Of a DNA stretch of 64,000 nucleotides, positions 11,742-25,196 are shown piece after piece. The notes under the pieces were generated by a model. It ran no database searches. It was not told the DNA's origin and saw only the letters and a program-made list of their open reading frames with translations. How positions within the stretch are numbered: position 1 is the first letter of the stretch; the number at the start of each line of letters is the position of its first letter. The DNA is taken from positions 806,001 to 870,000 of the forward strand of contig JAQFWX010000006.1 in NCBI GenBank assembly GCA_027605045.1, written 5' to 3'. The DNA is from Phallus indusiatus. Taxonomy: Eukaryota; Basidiomycota; Agaricomycetes; Phallales; Phallaceae. The position numbers and the translations under genes were made by a program.

Positions 11742-12768
11742 GAATAATGAATAAATTATATCCGGGGCGCCCATAACAAAACTCGCACGGCCAGCCATGT
11801 TTACCGACCTCGGATATCCACAACAGCGAAAGCGGACAATTTTGTTCAATCCTGCGATTCATTTCAATAACAATAGTGTATTGCATTGCATCAGCTTGAC
11901 CCTGTGTGTGCAGGAACAAGACTTTTGATCATCTCAAAGAAAAAACTCGAATGGCACATGCCCCAATCGCTGTCTCTCGCCTGTCAAAACGAGCATTGGC
12001 GTGATAGTGACACACGGATTCGAATTCGACTTCAATAGGCACAAGTCCGGCCTTCCAACGTCAGCGATATCAATACGATTTATTCAAAAACTGCCGTTTA
12101 TTCTGTCACCCATCAAATGGCCCCGAAGTCGTCATCGATGGGGTCTTTTCAGTGATAGGCATTTCCGATTGGCCCACGGAAAGAGACATACCAACTCACC
12201 AGAGGCATATATATAGGTATGATATATAGGTCGGTCGCCCTCCGGACTCCGACAAAAAAACTTCGTATTTGAAAAATGAAACCAGGTTTTCTCATACGAC
12301 GAACTAAATTAATGGGGCCTTAAGCTTGCACGCAGAAGGTTCCTAATTCCCCATCCGTTGATCGCGCAGACTGCTATTCATATTGATTTTTCAGGAATGT
12401 CCCGCGTCATTAACTGCAACGCGTATATCGAATCAAGATCATGATAATGGGCGACGAATTTACGCCTACGCCACGCTTTAGTTCGTATCCTCGCTCAATC
12501 CGTCAAACTATCAATTTCGCTACTCACAAAATTAGTACTGAATGCGTAGTAACGAATATACCTCAGAACTGTCCCATCGCATTTTATAAACAGATGTCAG
12601 TGTTCAAATCTGATGAAATTCAGCAACGATGAAAGAGAATTTCGGTCTCATATGTTGTCCTAATTTTACCTAAAACACAAGTAATAATACTACAAGGGGT
12701 ATCACAGCTATATAACAAAGGGTATTGATACACACTAATTGTCCGATGTCTCCGTGAAATAACAGCCA
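11742..12768. other. Intergenic spacer between Crypton array and POL2
   Basis: About 1 kb of unique sequence. Only short open frames without recognisable motifs are present, and an AT-rich TATATATAGG stretch lies near 12211. I see no gene. Confidence 0.6.
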
Positions 12769-12844
12769 TTACCAGTTTTCTAACATAACCTGAGCACATT
12801 CCTAATGGCCAAATGTTTTTAAGCGCGTATACACCACCAGCGAA

Positions 12845-15800
12845 TTAACGATCACTAACCTTGAGTTTGTAAAGATTGTGGACTGTAGCAATATTTACCA
12901 GAGTGCGTAGCTTTCGACGAGATTCAGCAGCGTTGAGAGTAAACTGATAGCTTGCGGAACATTTACAACGCTTCGAAAGGTTATCAGACCGAAGTTGCTT
13001 GCACTTGCTACACTTCAAATCTTGGGGAACGAACATCGCCTCTAGTCGAAGGGCCATGCTAATCAAAGCAAATTCGATAGAAGCCCGGTCGTATTCGCAA
13101 CCGCACTCCAAACAGCACCACTTCTTAGCGACTCTGGTGTTCGACGGGAAAAGAGTCAAGTCCCGACAAAAATCGAAGTCACGAATAGAACTGCAATGTT
13201 GACAAATAACCATGGGTAGTTTCAGTGGCTCACATGGATTTTTGAATATCGCCTCTTCAGCAAACTCGCGCACGCCAATAAGATCCAGTAGATTTCGTTT
13301 GAGGATCCCAATTTCGGTACTGAAATCCTTCGCGAGAGCAAAAACTGCGCAAACGGATTTGATAAATTCAAGCGGTGGATTTGACATAGAAAGATGTGAA
13401 CCCGGTAAAATCGGAAAGGCGAAGTCTAATTCGGGTTCTGCATCATCATCGTCCACTGTCGTCATGAAAGAACGTTTGTAATCATCCACGATTTGCCCAA
13501 CCATGCGTAACGTCTTCCTCGTCAACCGTTGACTGATGAATGTACGACAGCTTTCCATTTCTTTTTGTTTCGCTTCGTCCACCTGCGTAGCGTAGTCTTG
13601 AGACAAATTTTCCAAAACTCTCATGGGCGTACGCGCGTTGTCAGAAGTCTTCCGTTTAATTCTTGACATCTCCAGGATAAAATATTTCACGGCTTCCAAA
13701 AAGTGGGGTTGAATCGCCGGAGGTAAGAAGCGAGTCGTGCTCCAACTCATCTTCAAAACCGTCTTCCCAGTCACGGCCGTCTGAGCTTTCCCAGGGTATT
13801 CCTGACAAAGCGCTCCGCAATTAAAGTTATCCATGTAGAGCAAGAAATCATAGTAGTCTTCCATCTCGAAGAAGATATGCTTGAACAATTCATGAGAATT
13901 GACCGCTGAAGTGAGATAGGTGGCGTAAGCGTAAGCGGTTCCCGGGGGCTTCGACGTGACAAGCAGGATTCTATTGAAGTCTGCGTAGACTACGCTCGAT
14001 CCAAGTCGTTTAAACTCGGCACGAAGCTGAATAAAAGTCTTGTGCATCAAGCCATTAATGAACTTCTGAAGATTTGGATCAAACATATGAGCGGCATTCG
14101 CACAAACCCATCGCCAGAAATGTTCAACTGCGACATCGGGTGGGGATGGACTTTCGGTAGCGCGCGCCTTATCCAAAAGCCAGGTCTTAACCATTGATTT
14201 GACAATACTGAAAATCTGTGGCGAAATGACAGCATCGCCCAGTGTCAATGTTGTCTGCGGAATACCCTGAGAATAGTCGTTTAGTGTGTGACTCGTAGAG
14301 TCAAAAGCGGTTGTTCCTCCGCTACCTTCCAGCTCGTTGACAACCGATGACTGAAGCACAGCGTCGATGGCAAGGTTTTTCATTTTCATCGACAAGCATA
14401 CATTGGAATAGCAGCCAGGAGCATGATACTCTGGACTTTGAAGCTCTTCCACTGGCTGGAAGTCATCCTCCATACCACCCCAATCAGGCCGTTCGTTCGG
14501 AGACCACCAAAGCAAGATGTCCTGTTTCTGGAGCAGCCGGGAAAACACAATGTCCGCCATGAAAAGGGGATAATCGCCTTTGATATGACCGATGGGGACA
14601 TCAAAATAAACGGCTTGTTCCAGAGTCAGCTTTAGCCACTGTCCAACGCAAAGATAACGGATAAGCATCTTCTTTCCAGCGTCCACCTGCCAAGGCAAAG
14701 TATCGAGAACATGGGCAGATCGATTATGAGGCATGGTGAAAACAGGAAACTTGGACAGTTTGGGAACATTATTTTCGAAGTATTCGAGATTTTTACACGA
14801 CGAGATGATCAAAGTGATCGAACGGTTTTCCAACATAGACAATTCTCGCGAGATCACTTTCAACGCCGTGCCGTCGTTGCTGTGGTATGTAGTTGAGAAG
14901 TCCAAATGGTCAGGGTATTCTATCAGAGATCGGTCGCCCTCCACTCGCTTCAGAAACTCCAGGTATACTTCTTGCAACTTGACCAGTGGCTGTCGTTGTC
15001 TCGCGGGATCGACGATGTGCAGATTGACATTTCCCGTCGGATGGAAAATAGCAAAGATGTGAACAGACCCATTTGAAGAGATAGCGTGATACAGGAATAG
15101 ATATTTGAACCCTTCGCCATTGTTAAGATACTTCGTTTTTCCACGCGTACTGATACCGGAACGTTCAAGTTGCTGAAGATCAAAACCAATATCACGGGCC
15201 CGATTTAACGTCATTTCACCTTGGTTGGCCAGTGTACAAGAAGCTCCAAGCTTCAGCAAGGCACGAACAGAAAGTGGTACCTGTACTCAAGTTGATAAAT
15301 AACGAATGACATATTCAACGGTAAATGTACCTTTAACTCGTAAACGCCGTCTACGTTCGGATTATTTATGAGATTGATGAAATGTACTTCTTCTTGGATA
15401 TATAAATCTTCCGCAGTTGTGATTTTGTACAAATTGAGACAAGGTCTGTTCCGGGGTAACGTACGGACCAAATTCTCGCAAGTGTAATGATCATCGAAGG
15501 TACCGTCTTTCGCAGGCTGTTTGAGATTCAGATAGAACTCCCTGGGCACTCGCAAGGTCACCGGGACAAGCTCAGCGTCAACCCAGAGCCAAAGGGTAAA
15601 CCGACCCGGACCACGACCTGGACGGATTTGTACTACGTCCCATGTTTTCGATACTCGGGCTTTCACTCCACGGAACATGGCGGGAACAGCTTGACCAAAA
15701 GAACCTTCCAAAGTGGCCGCTCGTTTTTCTTTCCAGCGCACTCGCATAGCTTTCAACCACGCCGAATAGTCAACAGATGGATTCGGAAGCGGCGCCTTCG

Positions 15801-18800
15801 CTGGCCCAGGTTTCTTTTCATCCGGTTTTTTCGACTTTTGTGCTACTATATTTAGCTCTGCTTGGGTTCCGAAATCTTCCATATCTCCTGGAATAGGCTT
15901 CGCGACTGGATCGGCTTTCTTAAAAAAGTCGGTGACTTTATGCTGCTGAAACTTGTCCTCTAAGGCAGCAACACGTTTATGAAGCCAGTCAGGATGCCGA
16001 ATCCTCGGAACAGGGTTTGATACTTTCTGCATGGCCGCAGGAATGGTAATAAGCTTTTGAATGACGGAACCCATTCTTTCAATATAATAATCCCAGTCGA
16101 GAATTGAGCGCAAATCGAAATTGGCCAGGCTGCTGTCCTTGAGCCATTTCCGAAGATACGTCCGCTTAATACCTTCTTCTGCTGAAAAGATGGCTACAGG
16201 GACAGCACGATCCGTAACAGGAGAACCAATGGGTTTTGCCGATATAATAAATTTGCATGCTAGACCCTTGTCTTTGACCATTTGATCACCCAGAAACTCC
16301 GCTAGCCTACGAGCCGTACTTATTGACGTTGATTTCTGGCCACCGTATTCAGCTAACGTTTTCGACATGCTCCGATTCTCGGCAATAAGCTCGACCAGTT
16401 CGTCATCTCCCAGGGTTTCTCCCTTTGTGAAAAGAATGTCCAACCATCTATCAGCAACTTCAGCAACTGCTTTATAACACTCTTCGGTGGTCGTCCCCAG
16501 CAGAAATTTCTCGAAGATTTGCGACTGGAAGATCTTGATAAGCTGTAACTCCCCTCTCCGTTTAACTTCAAATCCTTTCAGCTCCGCCAGAGATCCATCG
16601 TGGTTAAATACGGCATATCGTTTCTTTAATAATTTATCCTCCTCTTTTGACGATGGCAATATCATGGCTCTGTAAGGTCCATCGAGTTCGAAGAAGATGG
16701 AGTTCTCGTTGTGGACAACGTAACGGCCGGTTTTCTTATCGTAATCGTGATACTGGTGGTTGGTAAATTTTGCGTGGACAAGGTGATTTAACATTGTACA
16801 AGGGTAAGAGAAAGCCACCGGCTTGCCCTTTTTAACCTTGAACGTAAAGTTCTCCGGAAAGATACCAGGAAGCATGCACCAAATACCATCCGTGTCCAGC
16901 TCGAGAGGTCGTCCAATCTGTTCCACCAACTGACGAGCCATTTGAATGATCGTTGCACCGGTTAAGCAAGTAATTCCTGCCATCTCCATGGAATGCCAAC
17001 GCGCTCCCTTTCGCATTACATATCCATAGAACGAGTTGAGAATACATTTGTGCGCCAATTGCAATGAGTCATATACAACAATCAGCTTCTTGGCTTCGTC
17101 AATTTGACCCATCGAAGCACCCTCAGACAGCAGCGTATCGAGGTTCTTCTTCCATGTCTTGTGTAGACCTTTGTACTCGTATCGTCGATCACGGAATCGG
17201 CGCACCGTATCAACGTAAAATGGGTTTTCTCGCTGACATATGATCGACTCTCGATAGACTACTTTCGTATCCTTAGTCTTTTTGTAAACTTTACGAGAAT
17301 AGTCTCCCAATCGCTTATGTAGCAAAGCAGTTTGCTCGGCTTCCGTCAGATCCATATAACGCCGTGGAGGTTCGTGAGCACGCTTGGGCGGAAAAGTTTC
17401 CTGATTCAAGGCGTGCTTGACCATATTGTATTCATCCCTGTGCGCTGGGAAAAACTCGCCACGCCAAGCCCAAGTCATTCGACGATCGCAAGTTTTATCT
17501 GGAGTGTTGTAGTCGCAGACCGCACAGACAGATTCCTCCACGACAGAATCGGGCTGAAGACGATTCGACAACATGATATTGGGATACATAGCAGCGACGT
17601 CCAAATGATATATCAAAGGCTTGTCGAACCGCATAGGATGGTCGCGCATTTCTTCTAATGCTTGTTGGATTTGGCCTTTGATCTCGTCATAATTCGTGAC
17701 GTTATCCAGGCTCATCTTCGACTCTTCTACGATGCAAAACTTGAGCGCGGCGTCCAATTCATCAATAAGCTAAATCAATATGCTGTTAATATATGTAGTT
17801 TTTGTAGACAAGTATCGTATCGCACCTGTTGAACCGCTTTAGGAACAATCTTGAAATTCGTGGGTATATCACTCCGAAAAACACCTGCTTCAAGAGCTTC
17901 AACATGTCCGCCAACATACGTCTCCGACGCTAATAGATGGCCTTCAAACATATTTCCAAGCGGATCTTCGTGACGATTTGGCATTATGATTTCACCACGA
18001 TACGCCTCGACCTGAAAAATCTCTGTGAATAAACGAGAACACTGTTTGATCCATTATTGTGTCTTACCATAAGCAAGGTTTCACAAAGCGTACCACTCCC
18101 TTTTCGTAACACTTCGTCGGGGTTTAAGGGAATAATATTGCAGAGTGAGAATATAAACGGATGGACATATTTCATGTATAAGTAGTACGTTGCAACCGCG
18201 TCGGAAACGGAGTACTGTGCAAGCACCTGCGGCTGTTCCAAGGCATAGCTATTAACTGGTCAGCAAGGCAGTCGCACAACCAACAAAAAGGAAGCGCACG
18301 GAGTCATCAATTCTGGATCAAGTTCTATAGGATTATATCCCAACTTTGCAGTAGTGACAGCCTTTAAACCTTGACTGCCTTGAGGGAGGTACGAGTCTCG
18401 TTTGACCCAACGGAAACAATCCAAGTGGGCGCACGAACGACTCTTGTATTCCTCATCGGAGTCCTTCGCAAACCCAGTTTCGAGGAACATGTCTATTCCA
18501 TGGACTTCCGCCCGAGCGCGTAGAAAAGGAAAATCGAAGAAGTCTCCGTTGAACGTAGCCACTACGGTAGGTTTCACTTGTCTGATATGCTCAAAGAAGC
18601 GTTTGATTGTCGATTCCTGCAAAGGACAATAAACTTAGCAAGAATACATTAAGGTATACAAAAAAAAATTACCTCATTGGGTTCGTTGAATATAGTAAAG
18701 GGCCCTTCATATCCTTCTTTAGGTGTATACTCAAAATCATCTATATCTTCACTGACGATCTCCCGGTTAGTTATTAGATAACCTTGACCATCCACCATGT

Positions 18801-20007
18801 ACGAAATCATCATGACCTGGTCGATGGCTTGATCAGGAAACTTGAGAGGTGCTTTGGTAGTTTCGATATCGAAAGCCATTACTACAGGGTCCGCACGCTT
18901 AACTCGTTCAGGTATCGGTGTAAAGATGGGTTGTCCAGCAACGAAAGTCACCGCATACCAAAGTCCCACACGGATATCTGATTTGAACAATAATCGTGAA
19001 CCTCGGAAGATGGTTCATATAAAATGACTTACCATTGTCAATAGCCACCCGAAGATAATACGGGACGTCATATTCTCGGATATCAATAATGCTTTCACGG
19101 GGGTCCTTGTCTTTGTAGGCTTTCGGACCAGTAGCGTTCTCTTCAGCGCCCCAAGCCGTAGCTTCATCGTCTTCTGCCTGAACTCGTAAAGCTGCTTCAG
19201 CATTAACCACCTCCGCATAAGCATCGACGGCATCCATCTTCTTTCCATTCGCCAGGGCAAGAGGCATAAGGTCCCTGCGGACCGTTAAAAGATCTGAAAT
19301 ATTTCTGAAGTTGAGTTGAAGATATATCCTGCGATGTCCTAGGAGATGATTGGGCTGTAGAAGGAGAAGAGCTGAGTATAATGAAACAGAGAGGTTATAC
19401 AATCATCCCGAACCATTTTGAGGTCTTCCTTCTTTTGGCGAACTATCCGGCATATCATTCCTTCATATTTCTTCATGAGAAATTCTTCTACTCCCGTCTC
19501 TGTTCCGCTCTGAGGAAGAAAGGTTGGAAGGCGTCAAGGTTCAAAACGTGTTCACGAACTTTACAACCAATTACGAAATATGGATCGTATTGCAGCGTGC
19601 ATTTAAACATCCCACCATCGTCTTTGATAAAGTAGTAGTCTACCGCAGATCGGCCGCCGGGCCAGTCTGGGTCTTTAATTAGACTCTGAAAGGTCGATTA
19701 ACTCTTGAGCACAGCGAATAAAAAAGACGCGTACGGGGTGCATATTGACAAGCCAGCCTTCCTGCTTAGGACCTTCGCTGAGTCGAGCAAAGCCTAATTT
19801 CTCGTCCACTTCATCATTAATTCTAGCATTCTCAAACCGCTCCTGCGTTTGGGTACCGTCATCCCCTCTCACAACCTGCGGAGCGTTTTCAGATGAATTG
19901 TTTCCAGATCGACCTCCTCCTCGAGTGTTTCTACGCCAGTTTCCTCTGAAACCTCCTCCACGACCCCGCCTTGACGATGTTAGACCAAAAACCGCGCCTT
20001 TGGCCAT
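12845..20007 (-). CDS. POL2: DNA polymerase epsilon catalytic subunit
   Basis: This is the leading-strand replicative DNA polymerase (family B) with 3'-5' proofreading exonuclease, acting in the nucleus at the fork. Ten exons: 20007-19735, 19685-19560, 19509-19414, 19354-19033, 18977-18673, 18616-18300, 18248-18068, 18011-17826, 17769-15331 and 15280-12845. The sum is 6681 nt, or 2226 aa, close to the usual fungal length. Visible motifs are exonuclease [15 protein letters not shown] and [12 protein letters not shown]. Polymerase motif A is [11 protein letters not shown] is [11 protein letters not shown], and C is ELDTDGIWC. An inactive second polymerase half follows. Two C-terminal Cys clusters (CQHC...CCLEC and CSKC...CKC) provide the zinc/Fe-S module that binds the Dpb2 subunit. 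The start follows an Arg/Gly-rich leader, ATG at 20007. The extreme C-terminus is uncertain: a 70-nt intron 12859-12790 could replace the last residues and end at 12769. Confidence 0.97.
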
Positions 20008-20311
20008 AAGAACACGGTACAAGAAAGTGACGGCACGTATTACGTAACAAGTCACACTAACCTAAGACACACCAGTGAGGAGGTTGAGCTGCTTATTTCT
20101 TTCAATCAGAACCAGTTACTCTCTCGAGTATCATCTCAACTCATTACAATTTCATGAGAAATAAACGAAAATCATGGACGGGAGAAGAAAACAGACTATG
20201 ATAAATAAATAGGGAAGAAATGACATTCCATGACTAAGAAGACGTACAGATTAAAGCGAGAAACAAAAGAATAAAGGAGTCGACAAAATCCAGTCCATGC
20301 TACAGATAAGC

Positions 20312-20956
20312 TTATTTATGTACAGACTTGACAATGGGGACAATAATAATGATCAATAATATGACAACACCAACAGCAATGATGATGCGCATCTGCAAAA
20401 GAAACCTTCATTTAGAAAGGCACAACGACAGAGGAGTGTGGATTTTCTTACTTTCATGTCTTTCCACCTGGAGAGTGAAGTGAAGTGAATCCTTAGTGTG
20501 TTTGCCAGGTATTCATACAGATCAAACTTACCACATATTCTAAACAAACAGACGATTATCAGACAATTGAAACCTAGTGACAATGAATCGGATGCTAACC
20601 TTTCTGACTTTGTTTGCTCCTCTTCGGAAACCCTGAGCAGAGATTGCCAAATTGTCTGACAAAACCGAGTTATTTAGACGAAGACGTTCACAGATAAGAG
20701 ACCCGAAGACTTGCCAGTTTTATCTTGAAGAACGTCTAGTCGTTCGCCTCGCTCGGCTACTTTTGTAATGTTATCTCGCATGATACCAACAGTACTATCA
20801 ATTTGAGCTTGGATGGCCGCAGTTTTAGCATTTCCAGCTGGTCGAGACGGATCTCCAGACGAAGGACCACCTCGTGGAACATATGGGTCGTAAGGCTCTG
20901 ACCTGTAATACTTTTCAAAGTCAGTTCGTTGAAAAAACGAATGTATCACCGTACAT
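20312..20956 (-). CDS. Synaptobrevin/VAMP v-SNARE (Snc-like)
   Basis: This is a tail-anchored R-SNARE of secretory vesicles that pairs with plasma-membrane Q-SNAREs in exocytosis. Exons: 20956-20955 (only A and T of the start codon), 20902-20715, 20655-20600, 20539-20532 (8 nt), 20467-20452 (16 nt) and 20392-20312. The total is 351 nt, or 116 aa. Order of parts: a [12 protein letters not shown] leader, the SNARE coiled coil from [12 protein letters not shown] to RRGANKVRK with the central Arg in ERGERLDVL, a WWKDMK membrane-proximal segment, then a C-terminal hydrophobic anchor ([13 protein letters not shown]). An in-frame TAA lies four codons before the split ATG, which supports this start. 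The second coding intron begins with GC (GCAAGT), a GC-AG intron. The tiny exons are needed to recover the conserved NMWWKDMK stretch. Confidence 0.9.
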
Positions 20957-21763
20957 GACTTGGTCTGATTAAGACAATTAGGGATGGATTGAATACGTTG
21001 GTGGATGGAGCGAAAAGGTTGAGAGAACGTCACCCCGTTGCCGCCGGCTGTGATTGCGTGACTGTCACAACAAACCCGTCACCGCAGCTCAGCGTACCCA
21101 AGCATTGGTATCCGTAAAGCTGTTCTTAGGGTGATATCATTAACAGGCTAGTACGATTTTTCTGGCTCACAAATCAAACAAAATACATTCAAAAATAGAC
21201 ATCGAACGGTTTTGGGATGTAAGATAGCAACACTCAAGTTCTAACACAGCTTTACTGGCAATGTTAACCGTTGGGTGAAGAATCAGAAATGGGTCTTGAC
21301 TCTTGAGCCGGTTGCACCCCAGCACCTATCATATTGACGCGCCGTTGAATCAAGGCACGGTCTTCGTCAAGTCTTCATCTCCTGTACATAATGTGTACTG
21401 GCATGTTTTGCATGAGAAACCAAGTTCAATAACCGCATGCAGTACACGTTGTGAACACGTCGATTTCAAATTCCGAAGCTTCTGAGCATTTGAAACAAAC
21501 CTTAAGTTTTCAGCGTTTCGGCTAAAGTCAACAAAGTGGATTCTGTCCAAAAATATCACTATAAATCTCTTTTGATCAAAATTCTAAAGGTTCCATGGAT
21601 GGTCACATGGCATGGCAGCACGCACTTGGCCATGGAAATGATTGAACCTTGCACCAGCTTGCACCGTGACTGTGACAGAAGGGTCGTTTCTTGGCAATTC
21701 AGTCTCACCGCCTCGCCATATCTCTCACCTGGGAAGGCTGAAGCTGACATCTCATAGCCCTCT
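20957..21763. other. Intergenic region between SNARE gene and DUF6535-like gene
   Basis: About 800 bp with presumed promoter and 5'UTR of the SNARE gene at its left and of the rightward gene at its right. No coding region or RNA gene was recognised. Confidence 0.5.
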
Positions 21764-22673
21764 TTGAGAGATTCCTACCGACATCACTGCATCATGCAGA
21801 GTAAGGCCACCATAAACGATGCGAAACAATCAAATCCGAATCGGCCGCATTTGTATGACGACGTACCTGTCCGAAATAGTCTAGTCAAGAGAGGCCGAAG
21901 ACTCACCTTGAACAAACCAACATCGCCAGAACGAGCTAACTCCTATGCCTGTACGTCAATAGATGTACATGCTCTACCACATACCACTCAATACATTGCA
22001 GCCTCTTACCAACGTGAATATGAACTATTATATCCGGAAACGATATCGAGACGGGCGGTCGTAGATAACCCCAATGACCCAACGGTTCACATTCATAAAG
22101 CGAGACGATACGTCTTAGCCAATGTAAAAGGTTGGAGAGACTCCACGGACTTTATTTTCCTAATTGTAGGCTTTCAAACACTTGCAGAGACGAACGGATC
22201 TCACTGCGTCATTTCAGGCGGCTCTCTTCTCAGTCGTACTCGCAATGTTCTCCGCTTATACATATCAAAGATCACGCTCAAACTACAACAGAATGTCCAA
22301 AGCACTCCTCTCGAAAATAATTCAGAAACATCAAGAGGAGTTCTCATACTTACCTCCGATAGATGAGTCGTTACTGGAGAAATCTATGGTTTGGAAGAAT
22401 TTCAGGTCATCTACCCAACCGCCTATGAATCCTTGGCTTGCTGCCGTGTGGTTTATCAGTATCTCACTGATTCTTTCTGTCGCTTTATCCACTGTTTTGA
22501 CGAAATACAACCGTACATTCAAGCCCTCGGGACACATTCACCACCAAACGTACAGGAGACTTAACCTTGTTGAATACGAAGAGTACATAAAGAGGAGGGT
22601 CGACTCGGAGCCCAGAGACCATATCAATCGTATCTCGAGAGAGAGGAGGCTCGTACATCATGCACCAGGCTAA
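21764..22673 (+). CDS. DUF6535-like two-pass membrane protein
   Basis: The model has two exons, 21764-22165 and 22218-22673, joined across a 52-nt GT-AG intron, giving 285 aa. An alternative start is the ATG at 21794. Splicing brings together GWRDSTDFIFLI and AALFSVVLAMFSAYTYQ, which form a first membrane segment. A second segment follows about 70 residues later (NPWLAAVWFISISLILSVALS). This arrangement resembles the Agaricomycete DUF6535 family, whose function is unknown. The protein is shorter than many family members and ends with a basic tail. Assignment is by pattern and is not certain. Confidence 0.6.
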
Positions 22674-22855
22674 TTAATTATGCCTGAGGCGTGCTGCCAG
22701 GAGCAACGGTCACTGATTGATAACTTATATATACATGATCCACACTTTCACTATACGTGCCGCTCAATATCTTATATATGATCACAAGAATCGTGTGAAC
22801 GCTTTCTCTATGGAATTTCTAAACTGATACAGAATACCGGTACCCGCTCACTGTT

Positions 22856-25196
22856 TTATGTCGAGGACAACGGTTGACCAGACATAATCTGAGAAAATAT
22901 TTGTAACGCGGCCTGTCCACGAGACAATGTGCCATATTGATAGGCTGGAACTTGGTGTCCCGCTCCAAATACACGAACCTATCAATATTGTTGAACATGA
23001 CTTAGATGATGACTCAGAGAAGCAAGAAAATTGACTCACATAGGAAAATTCTCCAGCGTTTTTATATAAACCTGCCGGCTGTCCCGCGACCGTGAAATTT
23101 GTGAAATTCTGAGCGTGATATTCAGCGGTGTACTTCGTTTGCAGAGCGTTCACCTAAAATCTTCCATTAATTATTTATGACTTCTGTATAGCGTTGGAGA
23201 TTTACCATTGCCTCTACGCCTTGGTAATTAAGAATGTAATCGGCATCGCCATCATATATCACAGTCTTGACCTACAAAAATCCATTAACCCCTGGTGGTG
23301 TGAAGCAATTGTTTCTGTGAGTTTACATACTCCTGCATTGATCACATTTTGTAGTTCAATTCTTGAGTTTGACATCCAATCGCCAGTGGCGGCAAAATTG
23401 TCATAAACTTCATCACTTGTCTCTTGCCAAGTAGCCTCAGCTCCAATCCTAGACGTTACGTTCTTTGATGTTAGATATGGTGTCAAATCAGGAGGATACC
23501 TAGGACGATGACGTCATTAAATATGGATCTTTATGAATAATTGATCTCGACTTACGGGTCAGGATTTGGAGTAAGGACGTAATACACATCCCAGTTTCCA
23601 GCAAGAGGACCCAGAATTCTAAAAAAAATCGCCGTGAGGTTTCTCATATGGGTATTTATAAAATTGACGAACTCATCATTACAAAATGACTGGGCATCTG
23701 AACAAACCGACATATCGCCACCATCATAACAACTTGTAATCTATGCAACAAAGACTAGTATAAGATATGTGCAATCCAATTATAGCAATCTTACCTGGTC
23801 CTTGCACCCTCCAGGCATAGTCCAACTATCATTCGCATCCGCAATTGTACTCTGAGGCACCAGAGGATGATACGGATTGGTGGATGCATATGTTAAATAT
23901 CCTAGTTTCCCACGTCAAAAGAGTGCATATATCTCAAGAACATTGGTTATACCAGGGTATTGGTTGAGAGGATCAGTCAAACCATTTCCAACACCTAAGA
24001 CCTGAAGATTAAGCGGTATCCCAGAAATACTTCCCTCTGCAATAGCCGCATTCTGCTGCAAAAAATAACTAGGAAAAGAAATAAGATGAGTTTGCGTATG
24101 GTTTCATGACATCATTATTCACTTTGCAAATACTGGACCGTAATGCCCTTCGAAAACCAAATAAACTAATGTGGTCAAATATAATTAAATATAAATCTTA
24201 CCACCATATGATTCGGTCCAAATCGCAAACTTGTTTTCGGCAAGATAAGAGAACTGGGAGTCAGACAGAAAAATTTGCAAAAACTGTCGTACAAGGTTGA
24301 TGATAAATGGTTATGGTAAGAAACGGGGAGAGAAACGAATACCTTCCAAACATCCTGAGCTGCTTCGAGAGCCGTACCGACAGTGGTCGTCCCATGAGAA
24401 AATCCAACCCCAACTGCGAATGTTGTCAGGTCCATCTGAAAATCGATATATCAAATTTACTGACTTGGTTGATCGATATAAAGCATATTTGAAACTTCGT
24501 TCCAAGAATTGGGATTAAGTGTTACACCGCTACTGTCGTTCGTAATTCTACATGGACCATTTTCTTGGAAAAGTCCAAGCATACTTGAGCTACCGGGCTG
24601 GTAACAATTTTATTGGATCATGAAAAAGCAGACAACTAATAAGAAGACAAATACTGACACCACCGTTCAACCAAATAGTTAATGGATCTAAAAATTAAAG
24701 TATGAAAATTTTAATTCGAAGACAAGAGAGATTTACTTCACCTGAGGTTGGATATGCTGTACGAGAAGCAAAGAACCAGAACCTATTTCACTTGAAGCGT
24801 GAAGGTTGACCCCACAATCGAGACGAAAACTTGCATACCACATGCTTTGATTGGATCTTAAGTCACCATATCTTCGGAAAGTGAATTAATAAAAGGGTCT
24901 TTGAATTAAATGATAAATTACCCGGAAGCTTGAAAAACGCCTGGAGTTGTCTCTGATGACGAATGAGACCACAAGATCATGATGTACTTTAAAAACACCT
25001 CACCACAAACTCCAGAATTTGTTACATGACGAAGTTTTCCAGGTGTCGTTTCAACGGACTGGACATTTAACTTGAGCTGTGATGTTGTGCACGGGGAACG
25101 GACGCCTCCTATAACTCCATCAACGACAGGAATTTGATGGGAATATACACAGCGAAGGAAGTTGAACAACAACAGTCCCAAAGTAAGGAGAGACAT
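22856..25196 (-). CDS. Secreted serine carboxypeptidase (peptidase family S10)
   Basis: This predicted secreted exopeptidase removes C-terminal residues from peptides. The ATG at 25196 opens a signal peptide ([19 protein letters not shown]). About 17 exons joined by short introns can be followed to the stop at 22856. Spliced order: [20 protein letters not shown], then an MWFWFFASR segment, the oxyanion-hole region WLNGGPGSSSM, IDQPIGVGFSHG, and the nucleophile Ser in TESYGGHYGP. Next come Cys-rich surroundings ([15 protein letters not shown]), Asp in [10 protein letters not shown] and His in [10 protein letters not shown]. All three triad residues are present and no lesion was found. Potential N-glycosylation sites (NVT, NFT) fit secretion. 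It is not obviously linked in function to its neighbours. Confidence 0.9.

Noticed and set aside
19510..19559. Apparent one-base frameshift in the POL2 N-terminal exon
   Set aside because: A 50-nt intron (donor GTTCGT, acceptor CTTCCTCAG) restores the conserved [12 protein letters not shown] join, and the total coding length is then a multiple of three.
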